Assembly (NCBI GenBank): GCA_963829845.1
Contig: CAWHKD010000027.1
Coordinates: 1 to 64,000, forward strand
Length of the DNA stretch: 64,000 bases
Direction of reading: 5' to 3'
Origin: Gaiellasilicea sp963829845
GTDB lineage: Bacteria; Actinomycetota; Thermoleophilia; Gaiellales; Gaiellaceae
The notes under the pieces were generated by a model. That model was not told where the DNA came from, ran no database searches, and saw only the letters and a list, made by a program, of their open reading frames with translations. The position numbers and the translations under genes are program-made. Within the stretch, counting starts at the first letter, position 1. Every line of letters begins with the position of its first letter. Shown here one piece after another: positions 33,150 through 42,384 of the stretch.

Positions 33150-34225
33150 TGCGCCTCGTCTTCGTGACGCAGTCCGTGGACGCGGAGGACCCGATCCTCG
33201 GCGCGACCGTGGCCAAGCTGCGCGCGCTCGCGCAGCGCTGCGACGAGCTCGTCGTCATCACCGACCACATCGGCAGGCACGACCTGCCGGCGAACTGCAC
33301 CCTCCGGACCTTCGGCAGCCGGACGAAGCTCGGTCGCGGACTTCGCTACATGCGCGCGCTCGTGCCGCAGCTGCTCCGGCGCGACCGACCGGACGCCGTC
33401 ATCGCGCACATGTGCCCGATCTACCTCGTGCTCGCCGCGCCGCTCGCGAAGCTCGTCCGCGTGCCGCTCGCGCTCTGGTACACGCACTGGACGATCGACC
33501 GGACGCTGAAGCTCGCGACCGCCCTCGCAGACGTCGGCCTGAGCGTCGACCGTCGCTCGTACCCGATCGACGACCCGAAGGTGCTCGGGATCGGCCACGG
33601 GATCGACGTGGCGCAGTTCGCTGCCCGGAACGGGATACCGGAGTCCAACGGGACGCTGCGCCTGCTCGCGCTCGGCCGGACGTCGCCGTCGAAGGGCTTC
33701 GCCACGCTGCTGCGCGGCTGCGCGCGCGCCCGCGCCGACGGAGTCGAGCTGGTGGTCGAGATCCACGGCGCCTCGACCACGGACGAGGAGCGGCGGCACC
33801 GCCGCGAGCTGGAGGCGTTGATCGAGCAGGAGGGCCTGACGGGGACCGTCGAGCTGGGCGAGCCGGTGCCGCGTCCCGCCGTGCCCGAGCTGGTGCGCAG
33901 CTTCGACGCGGTCGTCAACACCACGCGAGGCCAGACGTCGGGTGGCGCGCTGGACAAGGTCGTCTACGAGTCGGCCGCCTGCGCCGTGCCGATCTTCGCC
34001 TGCAACCCCTACTTCGACGAGCTCCTCGGCGGCCTTCCGGTCGAGCTCCACTTCGGCAGCGAGGACGACGCCGACCTCGCGCGCGTGTTACGCGCCTTCG
34101 CCGATGCGGCCCCGGCCCAGCGGGCGGAGGCGGGTCGCGAGCTGCGCCGCCGCGTCGAGACCGGCCACTCCGTCGACAGCTGGGCGGAAGCCGTCGTCGC
34201 GACGGTGCGGCGCCTCCACGACTGA
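33149..34225 (+). CDS. Divergent GT4-like glycosyltransferase
   Basis: A 358-residue GT-B-like protein: LVFVTQSVDAEDPILGATV, IAHMCPIYLVLAAPLAKL, LLALGRTSPSKGFATLLRG, and a donor-side segment NTTRGQTSGGALDKVVYES. The standard first Glu of the E-x7-E motif is replaced here, so donor binding may differ. ATG overlaps the previous stop (TGATG). Likely cytoplasmic and part of the same operon. Confidence 0.82.
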   Translation: MRLVFVTQSVDAEDPILGATVAKLRALAQRCDELVVITDHIGRHDLPANCTLRTFGSRTKLGRGLRYMRALVPQLLRRDRPDAVIAHMCPIYLVLAAPLAKLVRVPLALWYTHWTIDRTLKLATALADVGLSVDRRSYPIDDPKVLGIGHGIDVAQFAARNGIPESNGTLRLLALGRTSPSKGFATLLRGCARARADGVELVVEIHGASTTDEERRHRRELEALIEQEGLTGTVELGEPVPRPAVPELVRSFDAVVNTTRGQTSGGALDKVVYESAACAVPIFACNPYFDELLGGLPVELHFGSEDDADLARVLRAFADAAPAQRAEAGRELRRRVETGHSVDSWAEAVVATVRRLHD

Positions 34226-34228
34226 TCG

Positions 34229-35767
34229 ATGCGGCTGCTCCGCCGCAACGTGGTCCTGATCTACGGCGTCTACGCCGCGACGCTCGTGTCCGGTCTGGTC
34301 GTCACGCCGATCATCCTCGGCGCCCTCGGCACCGAGCAGTTCGGCATCTGGGCGCTGATCGGCTCGATCCTCGGCTTCATCGGCCTGCTCGACTTCGGGA
34401 TCGGACCGTCCGTGATCCGCTTCGCCGCGGAGCAGCGGGGACGTGGCGCCCGCGACGAGACGAGTGCGTTGACCTCGACGGCCTTCGCGATCTACCTCGG
34501 CCTGGCAGCCGTGACGATGCTGCTCGCGCTCGTCCTCGCGTTCGTGCTTCCGCACGTGGTCGAGATCTCGGACGAGTACGTGCGTGCGGCGCAGGTCGCC
34601 TTGCTCATCTCTGTCGGGACGTTCCTGATGCGCTTCCCGGTCGGTCTCTTCAGCTATCTGCTGGCGGGCCAGCAGCGGTACGACGTGCTCAACATCGGGA
34701 ACCTGCTCGGCTCGTTCCTCTACTTCGGGCTCGCGGTTCTCGTCCTGTACGTCGGCGACGGCGGGCTCGTGGCCCTGGCGGTGATCACCGCGATCGTGAC
34801 GGCGTTCAGGCTCTTCCTGCCGCTGCTGTGGCTCCGGCGTGAGCTGCCCGACCTGCACTTGCGGCGAAGCCTCGTCACCCGGCGTGAGGCGAGGGAGCTG
34901 CTCTCCTTCAGCTCGCGCAACATGCTGATCCAGGTCGCGTCGAAGGTCGTCTTCTCGACGGACGTAATCGTGGTCTCGATCATCCTCGGCAGCGTCGCGG
35001 CGGGGATCTACGGGATTCCGGCCAAGCTCTTCGCCCTCGCGTTCGGCGTCGGGATCGCCTCGACGACCCTTCTCTTCCCGCTCCTGTCCGAGCTCGAGGG
35101 GGCCGACGACCGCGAGCGGCAGGAGCGCTACCTCCTGGCGGGTGTCCGCATCGGCCTCGCGGTCGTCGTCGCGGTGGGGCTGCCGCTCGTCTTTCTGCCC
35201 GACCGCTTCTTGGAGGCGTGGCTCCCGTCCGACTTCGATGTCGACACGGCCGCGCCGATCCTGGCCATCCTCATGGTCAGCCTCCTCTTCGCGCAGCCCG
35301 GTCATCTGCTCGCGCAGTTCCTCGTCGCCCGCGGCCGGCACGGTCGGCTGGCCGTCGCGCGCCTTGCGACGGTGGCGGTCAACCTCCTGCTCTCGATCGC
35401 GTTCGCGCTCTGGGTCGGGATCTGGGGCGTCGCGGTCGCCACGCTGATCACGGAGGCCCTGTCCACGGTCGTCGTCCTGCCGTACCTGCTGCGGCGGGAG
35501 TCCTCGGCCTCCGTGCTCGCGCTCGCGGCGGCGTGGCTGCGGCCCGTCGGCCTCGGCTTCCTCGCGGCTGTGCCGACGCTGATCGCGCTTGGCCGCCTGC
35601 TCGAGATCGACACGCTCGTGAGCTTCGTGGGCGTCGGTCTCTGCTGGCTCGCGCTCTACAGCGCGCTCGTCTGGCGCTTCGCCATGCGCGACCAGGAGCG
35701 GCGGACGATCGGCGATGCGTTCGGCCGCGGGTCGACCGCCGTCGTCGAGGCCGAGCAGCCGCTCTGA
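34229..35767 (+). CDS. Polysaccharide flippase (Wzx/MOP superfamily)
   Basis: A 512-residue membrane protein with about twelve to fourteen helices. The N terminus (VYAATLVSGLVVTPIILGAL, GTEQFGIWALIGS, LLDFGIGPSVIRFAAEQRG) is typical of polysaccharide exporters of the MOP superfamily. It should flip the undecaprenyl-linked repeat unit to the outer face. Starts 3 nt after the upstream stop. One of two such flippases in the window. Confidence 0.9.
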   Translation: MRLLRRNVVLIYGVYAATLVSGLVVTPIILGALGTEQFGIWALIGSILGFIGLLDFGIGPSVIRFAAEQRGRGARDETSALTSTAFAIYLGLAAVTMLLALVLAFVLPHVVEISDEYVRAAQVALLISVGTFLMRFPVGLFSYLLAGQQRYDVLNIGNLLGSFLYFGLAVLVLYVGDGGLVALAVITAIVTAFRLFLPLLWLRRELPDLHLRRSLVTRREARELLSFSSRNMLIQVASKVVFSTDVIVVSIILGSVAAGIYGIPAKLFALAFGVGIASTTLLFPLLSELEGADDRERQERYLLAGVRIGLAVVVAVGLPLVFLPDRFLEAWLPSDFDVDTAAPILAILMVSLLFAQPGHLLAQFLVARGRHGRLAVARLATVAVNLLLSIAFALWVGIWGVAVATLITEALSTVVVLPYLLRRESSASVLALAAAWLRPVGLGFLAAVPTLIALGRLLEIDTLVSFVGVGLCWLALYSALVWRFAMRDQERRTIGDAFGRGSTAVVEAEQPL

Positions 35768-35773
35768 CGGCCG

Positions 35774-36499
35774 TCAGCTCGCGCGGCGGAGGTAGCCCTT
35801 CGGATTGAAGGTGAGGTAGAGCTTCTCGCGGCGGCGATCGGAGGTGAAGTCCGGGTTGCCGCGGAGAAACTCTTCCGCCGCCTCCATCGGGCCCGGCCCG
35901 AAGTCGGGGCTCACCGGGTGGCCGTTGAGAATCGTGTCCTCGACGACGACATAGCTGCCGGGCGTCACGAGCGGCGAGTAGAGGCGCAGCTCCTCGAGCA
36001 CATGCTCCTTGCGGTGGTCAGAGTCGAGCACGACGAGCACCGTTTCGGCTCCCTCCGCCGCCCGGCGGACGTGCTCGAGCGTCTCGGGCGCCACCGACGA
36101 GCCGTTGAAGTACTCGATCCGCGGATGCTCGGGCCGGTCCTCCTGCGGCTGCAGGTCGATCGTGAGCACCCGGCCGGTGCCGAGCAGGTCGAGGAGCGAG
36201 GCGAAGTAGAGGGCGCTGCCGCCGAACGCCGTCCCCGTCTCCACGATCAGATCGGGCCGCAGCTCGTGCAGCACCTCCTGATAGATCCAGAGGTCGAGCG
36301 GGCACTTGTCGGTGCGCACGCCGAGCCAGCGGGTGTCGGCCCGGGTCTCGCCGAAGAGCGCGCCCTCGTAGTACACCTCGGTGAACCGCTCGACGACGTC
36401 GCCGTGGAGCCGGCGCCTGAAGAGGGCTCGATTCACGAGGCGCCGAAAGACGTATGCCTCGTCCCGGACCAGGTAGACAAACGGCTTCGCGGACGGCAC
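35774..36499 (-). CDS. CmcI-like (cephalosporin hydroxylase family) methyltransferase
   Basis: A 241-residue protein with a class I Rossmann core: LIVETGTAFGGSALYFASL, VLTIDLQPQED, VLVVLDSDHRKEHVLEE, and SYVVVEDTILNGHPV. The second half matches the family once called cephalosporin hydroxylases, many of which are SAM-dependent methyltransferases in glycan loci. The start is set at GTG 36499 because TAAGCT ends 7 nt upstream; a longer frame to 36724 has low-complexity sequence and is not supported. Divergent from the sugar-phosphate transferase. Confidence 0.85.
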   Translation of the reverse strand: MPSAKPFVYLVRDEAYVFRRLVNRALFRRRLHGDVVERFTEVYYEGALFGETRADTRWLGVRTDKCPLDLWIYQEVLHELRPDLIVETGTAFGGSALYFASLLDLLGTGRVLTIDLQPQEDRPEHPRIEYFNGSSVAPETLEHVRRAAEGAETVLVVLDSDHRKEHVLEELRLYSPLVTPGSYVVVEDTILNGHPVSPDFGPGPMEAAEEFLRGNPDFTSDRRREKLYLTFNPKGYLRRAS

Positions 36500-36506
36500 G
36501 GCGGCG

Positions 36507-36512
36507 AGCTTA
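36507..36512 (-). promoter_or_regulatory. -10 element of leaderless CmcI-like gene promoter
   Basis: TAAGCT (minus strand) ends 7 nt before the GTG at 36499. Confidence 0.5.
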
Positions 36513-36571
36513 CACGCGTCTGGTCGCGTCGCCGGTATGCAGCCGCGGTCGGAATCGACCTGCCCTTCTCC

Positions 36572-36577
36572 TAGAAT
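36572..36577 (+). promoter_or_regulatory. -10 element of leaderless sugar-phosphate transferase promoter
   Basis: TAGAAT ends 7 nt before the GTG at 36585; another in-frame GTG at 36579 would be only 1 nt away and is less likely as the transcription start. Confidence 0.55.
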
Positions 36578-36584
36578 CGTGTCG

Positions 36585-38075
36585 GTGCCATCCGAGCCCG
36601 CAGCTCCACCTCCCGTCGGCGTCGGACAGGAACAGGTCCGCCGAACGTCGGCGCCCACGGACCTCCGAGCCGGCACGCCGTATCTCTTCAAGAGCATTCC
36701 GCTTCGCAGTCTGATCCGGCGCATCGCGGCGATCGTCCTGCTTGCCGCACTCGATGCCGTCGGGCTCGCGCTGGGGCTCTACGCGGCCCTCGTGCTGCGG
36801 AGCCTCGTCTTCGGCGACCCGATCTTCTGGAACCTGCTCTGGGAGGCAGGCCCGGCGGAGTGGCTTCCGTTCCTCGTGCCGATCACCTGGCTCGTGTTCT
36901 GGCAGGCGGGCCTCTACGCCGGACGGGAGCGCCGCGCCGGCGCGGGCAAGATCGCCTCTTCGATCGTGCTCGTGGCGGCGATCACGCTCGCGTTCGGCTG
37001 GGGCACGAACTACGACTTCACCACCTCGGGCTTGATCCCGACGGCGTGCGTTACCTCGGTTCTGGCGATCGGGCTCCTCCGGGCGGCGTACGAGTCGATG
37101 ACGCTCGAGCTGCAGCGGCTGCTGCACGTTCGCCGGCGCGTCCTGTTGGTGGGGGACGACGAGCACCTCGACTCGCTCGCGCGCGTGCTGACATCGTCGC
37201 GGCGGCTGCACGCGTACGACCTCGTCGGCTCGTTCTCGCCCGGGCGGGACGGCCCGCTGGCAATGCGGCTGGAGCAGGCGCGGCCGGACGAGATCGTCCT
37301 CAGCGAGGGCGGGTTCGACGAGGAGACCGTGCTCGAGCTCGTCGAGACCGCACACCGGAGCGGTGTCCGCGTCCGGATCGCACCCAAGACGACCGAGTTG
37401 CTGCTGCAGCGCGGCGAGTATGTGCCGGGGCAGGGGGTGCCGCTGTTCGAGCTCCAGCCGCCCGTGTTGGCAGGCACCGACTGGGCGCTGAAGAAGGCGT
37501 TCGATCTCGGCGTCAGCTTCTTCGTCGTTCTGCTCGGCCTGCCGGTGTGGCTGTTGATCGCGCTCGCGATCAAGCTCGATTCGCGCGGCCCCGTGCTCTA
37601 CCGCGACCGCCGCATTGGCGTCGGCGAGCGTGAGTTCGGGATGCTGAAGTTCCGGACGATGGTGCAGGGGGCGGCGGAGCAGCAGGCCGTGCTCGAGGAG
37701 CACAACGAAGCCGGCGGCGCGCTCTTCAAGATCCGGGACGACCCGCGCGTGACCCGCGTCGGGCGGGTGCTCCGGCGACTCTCGATCGACGAGCTGCCGC
37801 AGGTGCTGAACGTGCTCCGCGGTGAGATGAGCCTCGTCGGGCCGCGGCCGCTGCCGTTGCGCGACTACCGGCAGCTCGACGCGTGGCACCGGAAGCGCTA
37901 CCACGTGCTGCCCGGGATCACGGGCCTCTGGCAGATCTCCGGGCGCTCGAACCTGACCTTCGACGACCTCGTGCGGCTCGACTTCTACTACATCGAGAAC
38001 TGGTCGATCTGGCTCGACATCTCGATCCTCGTCAAGACGCTGCCCGCCGTGCTCGCGGGGCGCGGCGCGTACTAG
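36585..38075 (+). CDS. Undecaprenyl-phosphate sugar-1-phosphate transferase (WbaP/polyprenyl glycosylphosphotransferase type)
   Basis: A 496-residue initiating enzyme that transfers a sugar-1-phosphate from a UDP-sugar to undecaprenyl phosphate. It has four N-terminal helices (residues about 45-175), a CoA-binding-like middle (VLLVGDDEHLDSLARVL, VGSFSPGRDG), a further helix (FFVVLLGLPVWLLIALAIK) and the catalytic sugar transferase domain: PVLYRDRRIGVGEREFGMLK, then FRTM, LRRLSIDELPQVLNVLRGEM-SLVGPRP and YHVLPGITGLWQISGRS. All key motifs are intact. Leaderless GTG start. One of two initiating enzymes in the window. Confidence 0.93.
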   Translation: MPSEPAAPPPVGVGQEQVRRTSAPTDLRAGTPYLFKSIPLRSLIRRIAAIVLLAALDAVGLALGLYAALVLRSLVFGDPIFWNLLWEAGPAEWLPFLVPITWLVFWQAGLYAGRERRAGAGKIASSIVLVAAITLAFGWGTNYDFTTSGLIPTACVTSVLAIGLLRAAYESMTLELQRLLHVRRRVLLVGDDEHLDSLARVLTSSRRLHAYDLVGSFSPGRDGPLAMRLEQARPDEIVLSEGGFDEETVLELVETAHRSGVRVRIAPKTTELLLQRGEYVPGQGVPLFELQPPVLAGTDWALKKAFDLGVSFFVVLLGLPVWLLIALAIKLDSRGPVLYRDRRIGVGEREFGMLKFRTMVQGAAEQQAVLEEHNEAGGALFKIRDDPRVTRVGRVLRRLSIDELPQVLNVLRGEMSLVGPRPLPLRDYRQLDAWHRKRYHVLPGITGLWQISGRSNLTFDDLVRLDFYYIENWSIWLDISILVKTLPAVLAGRGAY

Positions 38076-38077
38076 AG

Positions 38078-38275
38078 CTAGCTCCCGTCCGGCCAGCCGC
38101 CGCGGTGCAGCACCATCGGGTAGTGCGGCAGCATCCTGGTCGGATCCTCGAGCATGGCCGCGGTCTGCGCGAGGTACGGCTCGCCTGCGAGCGTCCAGCT
38201 CGCACCGCCGACGATGGGCATGTACTCCGGCATCGCGATGTCGGAGCGGCCGCGGCCGTCGATCGTGAACGCCAC
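38078..38275 (-). CDS. Small hypothetical protein (65 aa)
   Basis: A GTG-initiated 65-residue frame with protein-like composition (RSDIAMPEYMPIVGGASWTL, PHYPMVLHRGGWPDGS). It has no signal peptide or membrane helix, no visible ribosome-binding site and no TANNNT hexamer. It faces the sugar-phosphate transferase tail-to-tail, 2 nt apart. It may be a fragment of a larger gene or a real small gene. No family recognised. Confidence 0.4.
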   Translation of the reverse strand: MAFTIDGRGRSDIAMPEYMPIVGGASWTLAGEPYLAQTAAMLEDPTRMLPHYPMVLHRGGWPDGS

Positions 38276-38384
38276 GAGAACGGGTGAGAGGAGCGTCGAG
38301 AGGGCACACGCGCAGGCATGTCAGTCGCAGGTGTCGACTCTACGGCGCCCCGACGCTCCTTACGGCGCCTTCATCCCCGCTCCC

Positions 38385-38390
38385 TATGCT
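38385..38390 (+). promoter_or_regulatory. -10 element of leaderless CgeB-like gene promoter
   Basis: TATGCT ends 7 nt before the GTG at 38398; no ribosome-binding site. Confidence 0.55.
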
Positions 38391-38397
38391 GTCGGGC

Positions 38398-39612
38398 GTG
38401 AAAGCGCCGAAGATCCTCGCCGTTGCCTCGGCGGTCGACCTCGACTTCCGCTACGGCTGCACGCCCGCGTGGTGGCAGCTCTGGAAGGGCATGTACGAGG
38501 TCGGGACCGACCTGATCGTGACCCCGTATCGTGGCCGGCCCGTCGAGTCGCCCTGGTGGCGGACGGCGGCGAACCCGACGTGGGCCGAGGGCGAGAGCTT
38601 CGCAGCCGTGCGGGGTGGGATCGCGCGGCTGAAGGGCGACAAGTATCTGCGCCGGGCCGAGGAGTCCCCCGACGAGACCGTCTTCGACAAGGCCACTCGC
38701 GAAGCGATCTGGCGCTGGGTGACGCCGCGCTGGAAGCGGCATCTGACGAAGGTGCTCGAGCGCGAGAAGGACGTCGATGCGGTCGTCGTCTTCACCGTCC
38801 CGATGGCGCACTTCCGCGGCATCCCGACCTTCCTGCGCGAGCGCTTCGGCGTGCCGGTGATCTTCTACGACGGCGACGTGCCGATGAGCCTGCCCGAGTT
38901 CGGCGGCATGGACACCGGCTTCAACTACTACCACGGCGCCGACCCGTCCGAGTACGACCTCGTCGTCTCGAACTCGGAGGGCGGACTGTCGAGCCTGCTC
39001 GAGCTGGGCGCCAGGCGCGCGGAGGCGGTCTTCTGGGGAGCGGATCCGGAGTTCTTCGCCCCGAAGCCGGTCGAGAAGCTCCACGACGTCTTCTTCTACG
39101 GCTACGGCGACAAGTTCCGTCGTGACTGGATGGCAGCGATGGTCGGCGAGCCGAGCCGGGCTGCGCCCGAGCTCGAGTTCGCACTCGGCGGTCGCGATTT
39201 CCAGGGCGACACGGGCCGCGCCTGGCTCGTCGGCGACATTCCCTTCAATGCGTTCAACCAGGCGATCGCGGCCTCCAGGATCAACCTCAACATCACCCGC
39301 CGCTCGCATGCGACCGTCCCCGCGTCGTCCTCGTGCCGGCCCTTCGAGCTCGCGAGCGCAGGCGCCGCGATCGTCTCCAACCCCTACGAGGGGATCGAGC
39401 GCTGGTTCGAGCCGGGGCAGGAGCTGTTGGTCGTCAACGACGCCGATGAGGCGCTCGCCGTCTACCGCGGGCTTCTGGATGATCCTGCGCAGGCGGAGGC
39501 GATGGGCGCGCGGGCGCGCGAGCGCGTCCTCGACGAGCACACCTACGCCCATCGAGCGCGGCAGCTGCTCTCGCTCGTCGGCCTCGGCGTCCCGGCAGGC
39601 GCGCGTGTCTGA
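38398..39612 (+). CDS. CgeB-like glycosyltransferase (Glyco_trans_1_2 type)
   Basis: A 404-residue GT-B-like protein of the CgeB/DUF3880 group: ILAVASAVDLDFRYGC, the ridge VPVIFYDGDVPMSLPEFGG, DLVVSNSEGGLSSLLELGA, VFFYGYGDKFRRDWMAAM, and the closing segment SSCRPFELASAGAAIVSN, RWFEPGQELLVVNDADEAL, which is characteristic. Probably transfers a sugar in glycan assembly. First gene of a plus-strand operon with a GT2 enzyme and a DUF2304 protein; overlaps the next GTG by 8 nt. Confidence 0.85.
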   Translation: MKAPKILAVASAVDLDFRYGCTPAWWQLWKGMYEVGTDLIVTPYRGRPVESPWWRTAANPTWAEGESFAAVRGGIARLKGDKYLRRAEESPDETVFDKATREAIWRWVTPRWKRHLTKVLEREKDVDAVVVFTVPMAHFRGIPTFLRERFGVPVIFYDGDVPMSLPEFGGMDTGFNYYHGADPSEYDLVVSNSEGGLSSLLELGARRAEAVFWGADPEFFAPKPVEKLHDVFFYGYGDKFRRDWMAAMVGEPSRAAPELEFALGGRDFQGDTGRAWLVGDIPFNAFNQAIAASRINLNITRRSHATVPASSSCRPFELASAGAAIVSNPYEGIERWFEPGQELLVVNDADEALAVYRGLLDDPAQAEAMGARARERVLDEHTYAHRARQLLSLVGLGVPAGARV

Positions 39613-40330
39613 GCATCACCGCATTGCGATCGTTCCGGCCCGGAACGAGGAGGACGCCGTCGCCGGCGTGGTCGAGGAGCTGCGCGCTTTCGATCCGGAG
39701 CTCGACGTGGTCGTGATCGACGACGGCTCCGCGGACTCGACGGCCGCGCGTGCGGCCGACGCCGGCGCCGCCGTCGTCAGTCTCCCCTTCAACCTCGGTA
39801 TCGGCGGCGCCGTCCAGACGGGCTTCAAGTACGCGCTCGCAAACGGCTACGACACGGTGATCCGGCTCGACGGCGACGGCCAGCACGACCCGCAGCAGAT
39901 CCCGAACCTGCTTTCGCCGCTCGAGCGCGGCGAGGCCGACGTCGTCGTCGGCTCTCGCTTCGCCGAGGGCGCCAGCGATTACAAGGCGCCCTTCGCCCGC
40001 CGCGCGGGCATCCGCTGGTTCGCTCACCTCGTCTCGCTGCTGACGCGGCAGAAGCTGACCGACACCACCTCCGGCTTCCAGGCGGTGAACGCCCGGGCGA
40101 TCCGGCTCTTCGCGGCCGACTATCCGCACGACTATCCCGAGGTCGAGGCGGCGGTGATGGTCGTCCGCCACGAGCTGCGCATCCTCGAGGTGCCGGCGCA
40201 GATGCGCGGCCGCGAGACCGGACGCTCGTCGATCACGCTGCTGCGCTCTCTCTATTACGCGATCAAGGTGACGCTGGCGCTGCTCGTCGGCATGTTCCGC
40301 CGGCGCATCGTTCCCCTGGAGGAGTCGTGA
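39605..40330 (+). CDS. GT2 glycosyltransferase, dolichyl-phosphate mannose synthase-like
   Basis: A 241-residue GT-A enzyme: IAIVPARNEEDAVAGVVEEL, VVVIDDGSADSTA, LPFNLGIGGAVQTGFKYA, and the DxD-type DGDGQHDPQQIP. The C terminus ends in a hydrophobic segment (YYAIKVTLALLVGMF). Such enzymes charge polyprenyl phosphate with a sugar or extend a lipid-linked glycan. The GTG overlaps the upstream stop. Directly followed by the DUF2304 protein, its usual partner. Confidence 0.92.
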   Translation: MSEHHRIAIVPARNEEDAVAGVVEELRAFDPELDVVVIDDGSADSTAARAADAGAAVVSLPFNLGIGGAVQTGFKYALANGYDTVIRLDGDGQHDPQQIPNLLSPLERGEADVVVGSRFAEGASDYKAPFARRAGIRWFAHLVSLLTRQKLTDTTSGFQAVNARAIRLFAADYPHDYPEVEAAVMVVRHELRILEVPAQMRGRETGRSSITLLRSLYYAIKVTLALLVGMFRRRIVPLEES

Positions 40331-40331
40331 C

Positions 40332-40691
40332 ATGGATCCCGTGACCCCGCTCTACGTTTCGATCGCGGCCACCGTTGCGTCGATTCTGCTCATTCTGATC
40401 GTCCTCGAACTGATTCGGAGCCGGCGGCTGCGCGAGCGGTACGCGCTCCTGTGGCTTGCTACGGGTGTCGTGCTGCTCGTTCTCTCGGCGTGGCGCGGCG
40501 GCCTGAACACGATCGCCGGCTGGGTCGGCGTCACCGGCTACCCGCCCGCGGTCCTCTTCGCCGTCGCGACGCTGTTCATCCTCGCAGTGCTGCTCCACTA
40601 TTCGACCGTGATCTCGAAGCTCGCCGACCAAAACGTGATCCTCGCGCAACGCCTTGCCCTGCTCGAGGAACGGCTCCAGCGCAAGCGCTAG
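40332..40691 (+). CDS. DUF2304 membrane protein
   Basis: A 119-residue protein with three helices (ATVASILLILIVLELI; ALLWLATGVVLLVLSA; AVLFAVATLFILAVLLHYS) and a C-terminal charged helix (LAQRLALLEERLQRKR). DUF2304 proteins regularly follow DPM-like GT2 genes, as here with a 1-nt gap, and may anchor the enzyme or its lipid substrate. Role not established. Confidence 0.88.
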   Translation: MDPVTPLYVSIAATVASILLILIVLELIRSRRLRERYALLWLATGVVLLVLSAWRGGLNTIAGWVGVTGYPPAVLFAVATLFILAVLLHYSTVISKLADQNVILAQRLALLEERLQRKR

Positions 40692-41476
40692 GCCGGACGT
40701 GCGAGCGGCCCGAGCCGGGCGGCCAGCGTCGGGACGAGCAGCGGCAGCGACGCGACGAGAAGCACGTAGGCGGGGAACGCGGGGAGGAGAGCCCTGAAGA
40801 GCTCGCCGTCCGCGACCCCGATCCCCGGCTGGGCAGCGCGGAAGATGACGTAGCCGCCGAGCCAGCAGCCGAGCGCAACCGCCGCGGGCGGTGAGCGCCG
40901 CGCGACGGCGACGACGCCCGCGATCGGGATCCACTGCAGCAGCCGGTGGCTCCAGAAGTACTCCCGCAGCCCGGCCATGTTGGCTTTGAACGTGTTCAGC
41001 GACAAGTCCGGGACCGGCAGCCGCGAGAGCCAAACGACGGTGAGCGCAGCGAGGATGAGGCCGCCGGCCGCGATCGTCGGTCGGCGCCGCTCGAGGAGGA
41101 GGGCAAGAGCGGCGAGCAAGGCAACGCCCTCGAGGTAGCCGCGGTCCGGCGTGAGGCCGACCGCGAGCGGCAGCACGTTGTATCGCAGCGTGGCGTCGTA
41201 GCTCGCGAGGGTGAACAGCGGTGCGAGCCAGGGCAGCGCGACCCAGACGAGGAGCGTCCAGGCGCCGAGCGCCGGACCGGCGATCCGCTCACCGATCCGC
41301 GACGCGAGCAGCAGCGAAAGCGGGCCGAGCAGGACGACGTTCACAAGCTCCCGGGCCCCGACCTCGATGTCGGCGCGGACTCCGATCACGAGCGCGGTCA
41401 GCCAGTAGAGCAGAACTGCCGCTGCCAGCAGCTGCCACGGCCGCTCGAGCAGACGCCGCAGATCAGCGCGCTGCAT
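40688..41476 (-). CDS. Hypothetical polytopic membrane protein in glycan operon
   Basis: A 262-residue protein with about seven or eight helices (LLAAAVLLYWLTALVIGV, LVNVVLLGPLSLLLAS, LGAWTLLVWVALPWLAPLF and others). No domain recognised; the fold and context suggest a GT-C-type or polymerase-related protein, but I see no diagnostic motif. It overlaps the GDP-fucose synthase gene by 14 nt and the convergent DUF2304 gene by 4 nt. Confidence 0.65.
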   Translation of the reverse strand: MQRADLRRLLERPWQLLAAAVLLYWLTALVIGVRADIEVGARELVNVVLLGPLSLLLASRIGERIAGPALGAWTLLVWVALPWLAPLFTLASYDATLRYNVLPLAVGLTPDRGYLEGVALLAALALLLERRRPTIAAGGLILAALTVVWLSRLPVPDLSLNTFKANMAGLREYFWSHRLLQWIPIAGVVAVARRSPPAAVALGCWLGGYVIFRAAQPGIGVADGELFRALLPAFPAYVLLVASLPLLVPTLAARLGPLARPA

Positions 41477-42384
41477 GTGCCGGCGCCTGCGCGCGGTACC
41501 AGGCGACCGTGCGCTCGAGGCCGTCGCGCAGAGCGGTCCGCGCCCGGAACCCGAACAGCTCCTCCGCGCGCGAGGCGTCGAGCGAGCGGCGCGGTTGCCC
41601 GTTCGGCATCGACGTGTCCCAGACGATCTCGCCCTCGAACCCGGTCAGTTCGGCGATCTCCTCGGCGAGCGATCGGATCGTCGTCTCCACTCCTGTGCCC
41701 AGGTTGACGCGGCTCCGCACCCTCGTAGGACTCCGCCGCCAGGACGAGCCCCTCGACGCAATCGTCGACGTAGAGGAACTCGCGGCTCGGCGAGCCGTCG
41801 CCCCAGAGGACGACCTCGCGCTTCGCGTCGACCATCTTCCGAATCAGGGCGGGGATCACGTGCGAGGTCTCGAGGTCGAAGTTGTCGCCCGGCCCGTACA
41901 GGTTCGCCGGCAGCAGGTAGGCCGTTCGCAGCCCGTACTGGTCGCGGTAGGCCTGGGCTCCCATCAGCACCGCCTTCTTGGCGACGCCGTACGGCGCGTT
42001 CGTCTCCTCGGGGAAGCCGTTCCAGAGCTCGTCCTCGCTGAACGGCACCGGCGTGAACTTGGGATACGAGCAGACGGTGCCGGCGATCACGAGCTTCTCG
42101 ACTTCGTGCAGGCGTGACTGTTCGAGCACGTGCGCGCCCATCATCAGGTTCGCGTACCAGTAGCGGCCGGGGTTGGCGCGGTTGGCGCCGATTCCGCCTA
42201 CCTCCGCAGCGAGGTGGAAGACGAGGTCCGGGCGCGCGTCCGCGAAGAGGCGCGCCGCCGCGTCCATCGTCGTCAGGTCGTAGTCGCGCCGCCGCGCGGC
42301 GAAGACCTCATGGCCGTCGGCCTCCAGTCGCTCGCTGAGCCTGGAGCCGAGGAAGCCGCCGCCTCCTGTGACCAGCGCTCTCAC
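41463..42384 (-). pseudogene. fcl: GDP-L-fucose synthase-type epimerase/reductase, single-base frameshift
   Basis: An SDR enzyme that completes GDP-L-fucose (or a related 6-deoxyhexose) synthesis from the product of the dehydratase two genes upstream. N-terminal ALVTGGGGFLGSRLSERL, HLAAEVGGIGANRANPGRYW, GTVCSYPKFTPVPFSEDELW, the catalytic YGVAKKAVLMGAQAY and FDLETSHVIPALIRK are intact. The frame breaks at about 41709: the first part ends LAAESYEGAEP and the second resumes VNLGTGVETTIRSLAEEIAE. Removing one base there gives the usual EGAEPVNLGTG. This may be a sequencing error; if real, GDP-fucose synthesis here would be lost. GTG start overlaps the methyltransferase stop. Confidence 0.85.

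Noticed and set aside
36500..36724. Longer N terminus for the CmcI-like methyltransferase
   Set aside because: The extra 75 residues are low-complexity, overlap the divergent promoter and start, and the GTG at 36499 has a TANNNT element at the usual spacing.
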